Positions 56,101 through 63,298 of a stretch of DNA of 64,000 nucleotides are shown here, in pieces. The stretch's first letter is position 1. Every line of letters begins with the position of its first letter. Under the pieces are notes generated by a model. The model did not search any database. It was not told where the DNA came from and worked only from the letters and a program-made list of their open reading frames with translations. A program made the position numbers and the translations under genes. The stretch lies in the NCBI GenBank assembly GCA_947625015.1, contig CANQMR010000015.1, positions 1-64,000 of the forward strand, written 5' to 3'. The DNA is from an uncultured Lachnospiraceae bacterium (GTDB lineage: Bacteria; Bacillota; Clostridia; Lachnospirales; Lachnospiraceae).

Positions 56101-57023
56101 ATAAAAAAGGGGAAAAGATTCTCTCCGCAGATTATGAACTGTCCTTTGCGCTGGATACCCCGGATATACGCCTGCACACAGAGGTCTACGATTTTAAGAG
56201 CATGGCGGTTACCCATGTCCGTTCCCTGGCGGAAAAACAGATGGATAAGATGGGGCAGTTAGAGCTGCTGCGGCAGGCACCGGCGGCAGGAAAGGCGGAG
56301 ATTGAGAAAGGGCTTTTATGGACATATGAAGACGACAGGCTGACCAGACAGAAATCCAAGCTGTCGGTGACGGAGATTAAGCGGATATATGAGACAGATT
56401 ACGAACCCTCGGATGTGGTGGCAAGACAGACGCAGCTTCAGGATAAATATGTGCCGGATGAACCTTGTTTCATCTCCGGCAAACAGCCCTTTAACGCTGC
56501 GCAGAAAGGTACATGGATGCACAAGGCCATGGAGCTTTTTGACAATGCGGGAGCAGTCACCCGGCAGGAGATTGAGGCGCATTTGGACAGGCTCTGGCGG
56601 GAGGGCTTTCTTCCGGAGGAGACAAAGGAATTTGTCACAGTAGACAAGGTTTTCTCCTTTGCTAATTCCGCTCTTGGACAACGCATGGGCAACGCCGCAA
56701 GGAAAGGATTGCTGTATAAAGAGAAGAAATTTGTAATCGGCGTTCCGTTAGGCAGGCTCTTTCCGGACTGGGAGGGAACGGAGCAGACGCCTGTTGTCGT
56801 ACAGGGAATCATCGACGCCTATTTCCGGGAGGGGGACGCTTTGGTGTTAGTGGATTATAAGACGGACAGGGTAAGGCAAGGACAGGAAAAAATGCTTGCC
56901 AACCGGTATGAAACCCAGTTAAAATATTATAAGGACACATTGGAGCAACTTACGGGGCTTACCGTTGCGGAGACATACATTTACTCCTTTGCATTGGGCA
57001 GAGAGATTCCGGTGCCTGTATAA
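53130..57023 (+). CDS. addA: ATP-dependent helicase/nuclease subunit A
   Basis: A 1297-residue UvrD-like helicase with a C-terminal RecB-type nuclease. Walker A AAAGSGKT is at residues 22-29; helicase motifs include LVVTFTKAAAAQMRD, ILIDEYQDSNYLQEDIL, VGDVKQSIYGFR, MSIHKSKGLEFPVVFL and LYVGLTRAKEKL. The nuclease centre has LVDYKTDRV, with Asp1242 and Lys1244. Length and order are normal for AddA. Start ATG lies in the ATGA overlap with addB. The operon makes the heterodimer for double-strand break repair. Confidence 0.97.
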   Translation: MNWTGEQQQVIDARHSNLLVSAAAGSGKTAVLVERILRMISDSDNPMNIDELLVVTFTKAAAAQMRDKITAALEDMLSKEPDNEHFMRQLNYIHKANILTIDSFCYQVVKEHFHLLGIDPGVRVGEAGEIALLRDEVLQQVMEEFYEKRPDFVEFSDAFSADKQDAGIEAYITKIYELSSSYPRPEEWINQARKELFAENETEFMELPFMKAYMQEIRSRTLEMKDTVVKVLERARGIDGVPYMEKALCADIALLDDMIAADTYTRWSELSGIKFANIGRPGKTEYNPDTALWIKKQRDEYKAAVEELRKGFKLPFDTVLSQMKKQRAMLSAFLDIADEFRRCFLQAKIKKNILEFSDIEHFALRVLCSGYDGDGNPVPSEAAAELSDGFREILIDEYQDSNYLQEDILRCVSRISKGEYNIFMVGDVKQSIYGFRMARPDLFMDKYHAYPMETGHSCRKFLLKNNFRSRANVLETINYIFYQIMGKALGGIDYTENEELVPGKDFPPMEGASNEGETDCVELLLGESKDFVFLNAGDKEVISEKQETLDENLEDIGRMELEASVVAGRINRLLGREGGKPYQVTDSETGRLRNVGFKDIVILFRAPKAFQQIFSEVLMDSGIPAKVQNENGYFDTVEIRLLLSLLQVADNPYNDVELAAALRGFFGKMNNEELAMLALLQGKMEEKRGHLYRVVERLAAYGGEQEEGGALDMDKLIEEVFKSGPSNSREYILQTLYPKCRRFTAIIEDIQERKAYTGLGQLLSDIYYRMGYYYYVEAMPEGGQRIKNLDLFLAETKRFEQGAFKTLFDYLRFVEKLREKSVSLGDAPAQESNEDVVRIMSIHKSKGLEFPVVFLSGIGKGFNLTDTKTPLIIHSDYHLAAKYVDTGRRCGNDTLRRQAVASLMTSESIAEELRILYVGLTRAKEKLIMTGVTPDIPKLIERYKGVAESKEQKLSYSTVRSAGSYLDFITAAFMRNRSFHEAMGKVRKRMDKKGEKILSADYELSFALDTPDIRLHTEVYDFKSMAVTHVRSLAEKQMDKMGQLELLRQAPAAGKAEIEKGLLWTYEDDRLTRQKSKLSVTEIKRIYETDYEPSDVVARQTQLQDKYVPDEPCFISGKQPFNAAQKGTWMHKAMELFDNAGAVTRQEIEAHLDRLWREGFLPEETKEFVTVDKVFSFANSALGQRMGNAARKGLLYKEKKFVIGVPLGRLFPDWEGTEQTPVVVQGIIDAYFREGDALVLVDYKTDRVRQGQEKMLANRYETQLKYYKDTLEQLTGLTVAETYIYSFALGREIPVPV

Positions 57024-57102
57024 TGGGCGCGGCTGCAAAAAGCTTTCTGATTGGCGGGCGTTTTACATTCCATAGCAAGGCAGCAGGAAAGGGAATACGG
57101 AT

Positions 57103-57771
57103 ATGCAGAAAATATTGATATTAGAAGATGATGAAAAGCTGCGGTATGAGTTGGAGATTTTTTTAAACCGCAATGGATATGAGACGGAGGGCGTAAAGCA
57201 TTATGAGCAGGCATTAGCGTCCATGGTGCAGTCGGATGCGGAACTGATTTTGCTCGACATTAACCTGCCGGGCGCAGACGGGGAATATCTGCTCAAGGAG
57301 TACCGCAAGGTGTCGGATACGCCGGTCATTATGATAACCAGCAGGGACAGCGAGCTAGACGAGCTTCTCTCCATGCACTATGGGGCAGACCACTATGTGA
57401 CGAAGCCCTTTAATCCGCAGATATTATTGGCTAAGATTGTGGCGGTGCTGAAACGAAGCGGCGGGCAGGCCGTCTGCGATACGGTGGACTGCGGGGACTT
57501 TGTCCTTGATTTATCGAAAAGCCGCATTGAGACGGGAGCCGCTTGCGCAGAGCTTACCGTAAACGAACTGCGGATTATGAAATGCCTGGTAAAAAACCGG
57601 GGAAGCATTGTGTCAAGGGAAGCCATAATGAATGATTTGTGGGAGAATGAAGCATTTATTGACGACAATACCCTGACAGTGAACATGACCAGAATACGGA
57701 AGAAGTTAGAGGAGTTAGGACTTAAGGAGCGGATTGTGACAAAGCGGGGACAGGGGTATATGCTGTTGTAA
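57103..57771 (+). CDS. OmpR-family response regulator (BceR-like)
   Basis: A 222-residue regulator. The receiver has EDDE at residues 7-10 and the phospho-acceptor Asp52 in ILLDINLPG; the C-terminal winged helix ends IVTKRGQGYMLL. With the next gene it makes a two-component system of the type that senses cell-envelope stress or peptide antibiotics. Here the downstream partner is an MFS pump, not the usual BceAB ABC exporter. It starts 79 bp after addA, behind a GGAAAGGGA site. Confidence 0.93.
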   Translation: MQKILILEDDEKLRYELEIFLNRNGYETEGVKHYEQALASMVQSDAELILLDINLPGADGEYLLKEYRKVSDTPVIMITSRDSELDELLSMHYGADHYVTKPFNPQILLAKIVAVLKRSGGQAVCDTVDCGDFVLDLSKSRIETGAACAELTVNELRIMKCLVKNRGSIVSREAIMNDLWENEAFIDDNTLTVNMTRIRKKLEELGLKERIVTKRGQGYMLL

Positions 57772-57834
57772 CCGGAGTTAAACGAGAAAGTATGGAGGAG
57801 CGTATTCTGTCTTTCAGACAGAAGAGTTGAAAGC

Positions 57835-58851
57835 ATGAAGTTTACGACATATCTTTGGGAGAGATGGAAAACGATATTACTGCTGGCGTTTGCCGTTATG
57901 ACCACTGAGATTTTTCTGCTGACCTATCAGGTAAACGGATTTGTTCATATCTATGTCGCCTTAGCGGTGCCGGCTGCATTTTTGCTTGGCGTCTTTTTGG
58001 AGTACCATGCCAAAAAGGTATTTTATGATGATGTGCAGGGAAAGCTAGAACAGTTAGAGGAGAAATATCTGATTGTGGAGATGTTAGGAGCGGCTGCCTT
58101 TACTGAGGAAAGGCAGCTTATGGAGATATTGGCGGAGACCGGCAAATCCATGGCGGAGCAGGTCAATGCCCACAAGCATATCCAGCAGGAATATAAGGAT
58201 TACATCGAACTTTGGATTCATGAAATCAAGCTGCCTATTGCCACTGCCAGGATGATTATTGAAAACAACCGCAATGCGGTATCTGAAAGCATTGGAGAGG
58301 AGCTGAACAGGATAGAGGACTATACGGAGCAGGCCCTTTACTATGCAAGGAGCAGCTATGCCAATAAGGATTACCGGATAACGAAGTGCCATCTGCCGGA
58401 TATGGTAAATGAGGCGGTAAAGAGGAATAAGCAGACTTTGATTAATCAGCATATCCGCATTGTTATAGAGAATGTGGACGCTTTTGTGTATGCAGACGCC
58501 AAATGGTGTCATTTTATCCTGAACCAGATTCTCGCCAACAGCATTAAATACCGGAAGGAGACAGACAGCGAAATCTGCTTTTTTGCGGAGCAGGGAAAGG
58601 AGTCGGTTGTCCTCCATATCCGGGATAACGGAATTGGAATTAAGGCTTCGGAGGTGCCGAAGGTATTTGAAAAGGGATTTACCGGAACCAATGGCAGAAT
58701 CGGGAAGAAATCTACGGGGATTGGGCTTTATCTTTGTAAAAAGCTGTGCGATAAATTAGGGCTTGGCATTGAGCTTGATTCGGAAGAAAATGTGGGAACA
58801 GAGGTAAGGCTTCTGTTTCCTAAAAATAGTTATTTTGGGGAGGGACATTAA
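57835..58851 (+). CDS. Intramembrane-sensing histidine kinase (BceS-like)
   Basis: A 338-residue kinase with two TM helices (about residues 12-32 and 37-55) joined by a loop of a few residues, which defines intramembrane-sensing kinases. The phospho-acceptor is His129 in LWIHEIKLPIATARM. The ATPase domain has QILANSIKYR (N box), VLHIRDNGIGI (D box), and KSTGIGLYLCKKLCD (G box). Its stop codon overlaps the start of the leader ORF by one base (TAATG). Confidence 0.93.
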   Translation: MKFTTYLWERWKTILLLAFAVMTTEIFLLTYQVNGFVHIYVALAVPAAFLLGVFLEYHAKKVFYDDVQGKLEQLEEKYLIVEMLGAAAFTEERQLMEILAETGKSMAEQVNAHKHIQQEYKDYIELWIHEIKLPIATARMIIENNRNAVSESIGEELNRIEDYTEQALYYARSSYANKDYRITKCHLPDMVNEAVKRNKQTLINQHIRIVIENVDAFVYADAKWCHFILNQILANSIKYRKETDSEICFFAEQGKESVVLHIRDNGIGIKASEVPKVFEKGFTGTNGRIGKKSTGIGLYLCKKLCDKLGLGIELDSEENVGTEVRLLFPKNSYFGEGH

Positions 58852-58943
58852 TGTTGTGTCATATGAGAATTGATTTGAGCATTTATCTCTGTACAAGGTC
58901 TGACGCAGGGCAATACTTGTACAGAGGGATAAAAGGAATTTAG
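58851..58943 (+). CDS. Candidate 30-residue leader peptide of the MFS gene
   Basis: ATG 58851, overlapping the kinase stop codon as TAATG and preceded by GGGGAGGG, opens a 30-codon frame ending in TAG at 58941-58943. The peptide contains MRIDLSIYLCTRSDAGQYLY. It overlaps the first and second arms of the stems at 58887-58977, and the transporter starts 65 bp downstream of its stop. Size, position and overlapping stems recall leaders of drug-resistance genes that respond to stalled ribosomes. Whether it is translated is unproven. Confidence 0.55.
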   Translation: MLCHMRIDLSIYLCTRSDAGQYLYRGIKGI

Positions 58944-58977
58944 ATTGCCCGCATCGGATTTTGTACTTATAGGCAAT
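58887..58977 (+). promoter_or_regulatory. Three alternative stems upstream of the MFS gene
   Basis: Stem 1:2 pairs CTCTGTACAAG (58887-58897) with CTTGTACAGAG (58916-58926), 11 perfect pairs. Stem 2:3 pairs GGGCAAT (58908-58914) with ATTGCCC (58944-58950). Stem 3:4 pairs ATTGCC (58944-58949) with GGCAAT (58972-58977). Stem 1:2 encloses the first arm of 2:3, and 2:3 excludes 3:4, so the set is attenuator-like. No T-run follows the last arm; control could be of translation, since AAGGAGATA lies just beyond. Confidence 0.5.
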
Positions 58978-59008
58978 AATAAGATTAAACTATAAGGAGA
59001 TAAATTCG

Positions 59009-60286
59009 ATGGAGAAAAATTATAAAAAATATATTGTATTCTGGTTGAGCCAGGCCATATCGCAGCTTGGCAGCCAAATGACCGGCTTTGCCCTGATTTT
59101 GTGGGCCTACGGGCAGCATAACTCTGCGATGACGGTTTCGCTAATGTCATTTTTTAACTATGTGCCATACATTTTGGTCAGCGTAGTGGCGGGGAGCTTT
59201 GTGGACAGCCACAGGAAAAAAAGTATTATGCTGGCGGCGGATTCCATAGCCGCATTATGTTCTGTGACAGTGTTGGGACTTGGTCTGTCGGGAGCCTTGC
59301 AGATATATCACATTTATATGATTAATTTTGTGCTAGGGCTGATGAATGCCTTTCAGGGACCGGCGTCGGCGGTAGCTGTGGGGAAAATGGTGCCGAAGGA
59401 AAAGATTGCCAAGGTCAGCGGAATGAATTCCTTTTCCGATAATCTGGTTATGGTGCTTGCCCCTGTTCTGGCTTCGGCTTTGTATGGGTTCTATGGGCTT
59501 GGGCTTATATTGGCTGTGGATTTGGTGAGCTTTGCCATTGCATTTTTTGTGCTGCTGGTGTTTATTCAGATTCCGGAGGAGAATTTGGCAAAAAAGGAGA
59601 GTAAGGGAATTTTCGCCGGATGCGGGGAAGGTTTTCGTTATCTCATACGCAATAAGGCCATTTTTACCATTATCATTACAATGGCGCTGATTAACTTCTT
59701 TTCCAGACTGACATATGAAAATATTCTGTCTCCCATGATTTTAGCAAGGAGCGGAAATAATTCCTTTGCGCTGGGCATGGTAAATGCGCTGATGGGGATT
59801 GGCGGCATATTAGGCGGTGTGATTGTGGCTTCCGGAAAATGGAATGGCAGCAGCGTGAAAATGATATATTTTTCTGCCATGCTGTCTTTTCTGCTGGGAG
59901 ATTTGATGATGGGGCTTGGACAGAATGTGGTTTTGTGGTCCTTTGCAGGACTTATGGCAAGCCTTCCCATTCCGTTTATCAATGCGGGGCAGAATGTGAT
60001 TTTTTATGAGCATGTGCCAATGTATATACAGGGGCGGATTTTTGCCGTCCGCAATGCGATTCAGTTTGGCACCATACCCGTTGGGATTTTGGCAGGGGGC
60101 TTTCTTGCGGATTATGTGTTTGAGCCTTTTATGCGAAAGGACAACGGCGTGACGGAGTTCCTTCATCTGCTGGTGGGGGAGGGCTTTGGCAGCGGCATGG
60201 CCGTTATGTTCTTTTGTACCGGCGTGTTGGGAAGCCTGTTTAGTTATCTGTTTTACCGCAGGAAGGATATACAGATGCTAAAGTGA
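59009..60286 (+). CDS. MFS transporter, drug-efflux type
   Basis: A 425-residue major facilitator protein with about 12 TM helices. The N-terminal FWLSQAISQLGSQMTGFALILW and the loop VAGSFVDSHRKKSIM (variant of the MFS GxxxDRxxRR motif) match the macrolide-efflux MefA-like group. An AAGGAGATA site precedes the start. It lies behind a BceRS-like two-component system and a putative leader peptide, suggesting inducible efflux of an antibiotic or peptide. The substrate is not known. Confidence 0.9.
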   Translation: MEKNYKKYIVFWLSQAISQLGSQMTGFALILWAYGQHNSAMTVSLMSFFNYVPYILVSVVAGSFVDSHRKKSIMLAADSIAALCSVTVLGLGLSGALQIYHIYMINFVLGLMNAFQGPASAVAVGKMVPKEKIAKVSGMNSFSDNLVMVLAPVLASALYGFYGLGLILAVDLVSFAIAFFVLLVFIQIPEENLAKKESKGIFAGCGEGFRYLIRNKAIFTIIITMALINFFSRLTYENILSPMILARSGNNSFALGMVNALMGIGGILGGVIVASGKWNGSSVKMIYFSAMLSFLLGDLMMGLGQNVVLWSFAGLMASLPIPFINAGQNVIFYEHVPMYIQGRIFAVRNAIQFGTIPVGILAGGFLADYVFEPFMRKDNGVTEFLHLLVGEGFGSGMAVMFFCTGVLGSLFSYLFYRRKDIQMLK

Positions 60287-60315
60287 CAGGGAATCTGATA
60301 AAGGCAAAAATTAAT

Positions 60316-60397
60316 TTGATTTTTCAGATTCAATATATATAATGATAAGAGAATGGGGAATGATTTGATTGCTTGTTCTCTTATCTTATTTTTTTAT
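60316..60397 (+). promoter_or_regulatory. Promoter and inverted repeat before the flavoprotein gene
   Basis: TTGATT (60316-60321) and TATAAT (60338-60343) are separated by 16 bp. Directly after the -10 box lies GATAAGAGAA (60344-60353), which pairs perfectly with TTCTCTTATC (60376-60385), followed by a T-rich run to 60397. The repeat may be the terminator of the MFS gene, an attenuator, or an operator over the transcription start; its 22-base loop makes a simple terminator less typical. Confidence 0.55.
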
Positions 60398-60413
60398 ACG
60401 AGGAGGTATGACA

Positions 60414-60983
60414 ATGAAAAAAGATCTTGGAGTTAAACCTTATTTATTCCCAATGCCGGTATTGATGATTGCAACCTACAATGATGACGATACCGTTGAT
60501 GTTATGAATATGGCGTGGGGTGGAATCTGTGCAAGCAACATGGTGGCCCTGAATATCGGAGAAGCGCATAAGACGGCGGATAACATCAAAAAGCGGAATG
60601 CCTTTACCTTAAGCATTGCGGACATTCCACACCTGAAAGAATCCGATTTCTTCGGAATCGCTTCCGGACATAAAAGGGCAGATAAATTTGAATGTACCGG
60701 AATGCATGCAGTTAAGAGCAGCCGGGTGGACGCTCCGATTGTGGAGGAATATCCTGTGACTTTAGAATGTAAGGCAGTTGAGCTTCAGCAGACGGTCTAT
60801 GGTTTCCGGGTGTTAGGCGAAATTGTCAATGTCCTTGCAGAAGAAAATGTACTGAATCAAGATGGGAATGTGGAACCGTCTAAATTAAATGCCTTTGTAT
60901 TTGACCAGTTCCAGAACGGCTATTATGCTATTGGCGAGAAGGTTGGTCAGGCATGGGACAGCGGTATGGAATACATGAAATGA
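60414..60983 (+). CDS. Flavin reductase-like FMN-binding protein
   Basis: A 189-residue protein of the flavin reductase (split-barrel) family. VKPYLFPMPVLMIATY at the N-terminus, NMAWGGICASNMVALNI and KTADNIKKRNAFTLSIAD are the FMN-binding and family segments. It probably binds FMN and acts as a small NAD(P)H-dependent oxidoreductase; the substrate is unknown. ATG 60414 has GAGGAGGT at good spacing; the ATG two codons earlier is too close to it. It appears to be transcribed alone. Confidence 0.9.
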   Translation: MKKDLGVKPYLFPMPVLMIATYNDDDTVDVMNMAWGGICASNMVALNIGEAHKTADNIKKRNAFTLSIADIPHLKESDFFGIASGHKRADKFECTGMHAVKSSRVDAPIVEEYPVTLECKAVELQQTVYGFRVLGEIVNVLAEENVLNQDGNVEPSKLNAFVFDQFQNGYYAIGEKVGQAWDSGMEYMK

Positions 60984-61079
60984 TGTTGATATGAGACGCA
61001 GTGTCCGGAAATATTCGTTGGGAATGCGACGAAGGCGTGGTTCAGCAAAAAGTACATTGATATAATTATTGGCTTTAAG

Positions 61080-61116
61080 AAGGTTCTATTGTAGAAATTA
61101 TGATAGAACCTTTTTT
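61080..61116 (+). terminator. Intrinsic terminator
   Basis: AAGGTTCTAT (61080-61089) pairs perfectly with ATAGAACCTT (61103-61112), 13-base loop, followed by TTTTTT. It ends the flavoprotein transcript or attenuates the recombinase gene, which starts at 61160. Confidence 0.85.
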
Positions 61117-61156
61117 GATGTTCTGTTTGTTTTAAAGAATCTTTTAGGAGGAATGA

Positions 61157-61795
<639 letters not shown>

Positions 61796-61802
61796 TCTTA
61801 GC

Positions 61803-61828
61803 GTGTCAAAAAGTGTACTTTTTGACAC
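61803..61828. promoter_or_regulatory. Candidate recombinase crossover site I
   Basis: A 26-bp inverted repeat: GTGTCAAAAAGT (61803-61814), a central GT dinucleotide, and ACTTTTTGACAC (61817-61828), 12 perfect pairs per arm. A two-base centre matches the two-base stagger of serine recombinases. It lies 7 bp after the recombinase stop codon. The two-base loop makes an RNA hairpin of this form unlikely. Confidence 0.6.
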
Positions 61829-61967
61829 ATAATTCATATGGAATATTTTACCATTTTTAAATAACTTATTCAAGAAATTTTTTGTTTTAATTAGTATTTT
61901 CATGTTTTTAGTAAGTAGAGGATGATTTAGCTATTTCCTATTTCAAATGGATATATAGGGAAAAATC

Positions 61968-61993
61968 ATGTCAAAAAGTACACATTTTGATAC
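61968..61993. promoter_or_regulatory. Candidate recombinase site II, degenerate
   Basis: A second copy of the same motif, ATGTCAAAAAGT with a two-base AC centre and ACATTTTGATAC, matching site I in one arm and about 9 of 12 positions between its own arms. Centre-to-centre distance to site I is about 165 bp. A near-repeat, TAGCTATTTCC, occurs on both sides of it (61929 and 62007). The array could be a res-like site with accessory subsites or an operator. Confidence 0.5.
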
Positions 61994-62045
61994 GTACCTG
62001 ATTTATAGCTATTTCCAATATAAATGGGCATTAGGAGGAACACAA

Positions 62046-63218
62046 ATGGATAAAATGTTTAAACAGGACAAAAAGGAAGAAGGACAGGGATTATCAAAGA
62101 ATGTGGGGACGGCGGAAAACGCTAATAAAAAAGAAAAATATTATATAATGATAGAAGATGACGAAGAAACAGAAGCGATAAAAGATATAAAAGGTAAATT
62201 GCCTAAAATAACAGGCTCATACCAAACAGAATATGGAGAAGAAATAAGATACAGAAAATATCACAATTGGGATTATGGAAATTGTAAAAAGGAAGAGAGA
62301 AAAAAATCATATGAGGAAGTTTGTCCTGGCTGTCAGGAGTACTGCATTGAAAAAGTAAGGGAATATATATATGACAAAACTAAAGCAGATAGGACTATAT
62401 GTATAGCTATATATGGGGACGATGAACTCAGCATATTAAATGGCAATGTCCTATATAGCACGTCGAGGACAAGGGACCGTTTAACGGACAATTTAAAAGA
62501 GATTATCCGCCCTATATTTAATGCATATGTTAACGAGGATGAAAAATTGTCTAAACATTCTATTACTGAATCAGGTCCTACTATAGATTCGTTGAAATCG
62601 AAAATTTGTGAGCAGCACAAAGGCAGGAAATGGGAACAGGGTGAAGGAGTGGCGTATGTTGATGGTAGTTATAGGGGAGATTCCATTGGTTTAGGCGTTG
62701 CTTTTGTTTGTGGTGAAAATCCAGAAGATATACAGATGTTTTCTTTGGGTACAAACGAGCTTCAAATTGAGAGGCTGATGAATGATTTGATTGCTTTGAT
62801 TCCCGAGGAGATAAAAAAAGACAAAGTCGAAGAAGTCAAACAAGTCAAAGACATCAAAATGAGCAGGAATATTATTGGCGAAGTGGCGGCATGCATGGAA
62901 GCGATTAAATATGCTTATGAAACATTGCACTTGTCAAAACTTACAATTGTTTATGACTGCGATGAAATTAAATGGGCTTCTTACGGATTGGGAAAAGCCC
63001 CGATTACTCTGATAACCGCTCAGTATATATATAATATGAGAACAGGAAACCGAGGAGATGGCGAAAAAAAAGAAGTAATGAAAATTCAAATTCAAAGCAT
63101 ACAAAAAACGTCGCATAGTGTTAAAAAAGATTATAACCCCGGCAATGTTCTTGCAGATGGACTTGCTAAACTGGGCGTTGGAATGAGCGACAGCTTAGAG
63201 AAATGTGTTGAGGGGTAA
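62046..63218 (+). CDS. RNase H-domain protein with novel N-terminal region
   Basis: A 390-residue protein. ATG 62046 has TAGGAGG upstream; the frame is open 26 codons earlier, but that part overlaps the recombinase-site repeat. The N-terminal 190 residues are unfamiliar and highly charged, with a Cys motif CPGCQEYC at residues 93-100. The C-terminal domain (about 200-380) is RNase HI-like: Asp206 in YVDGSY, Glu279 in IIGEVAACMEAI, Asp304 or Asp306 in IVYDCDEIKW, and Asp371 in VLADGLAKLG, so the DEDD catalytic set appears intact. It probably cuts RNA in RNA-DNA hybrids. A hybrid-binding-domain protein is encoded 80 bp downstream. Confidence 0.85.
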   Translation: MDKMFKQDKKEEGQGLSKNVGTAENANKKEKYYIMIEDDEETEAIKDIKGKLPKITGSYQTEYGEEIRYRKYHNWDYGNCKKEERKKSYEEVCPGCQEYCIEKVREYIYDKTKADRTICIAIYGDDELSILNGNVLYSTSRTRDRLTDNLKEIIRPIFNAYVNEDEKLSKHSITESGPTIDSLKSKICEQHKGRKWEQGEGVAYVDGSYRGDSIGLGVAFVCGENPEDIQMFSLGTNELQIERLMNDLIALIPEEIKKDKVEEVKQVKDIKMSRNIIGEVAACMEAIKYAYETLHLSKLTIVYDCDEIKWASYGLGKAPITLITAQYIYNMRTGNRGDGEKKEVMKIQIQSIQKTSHSVKKDYNPGNVLADGLAKLGVGMSDSLEKCVEG

Positions 63219-63298
63219 TATATGGGCATTCAGAAAATAATCTTACTAATGAATGTTTTTTGAAACACATGAGGTGCAAGCTATAGGAGGACAATCAG

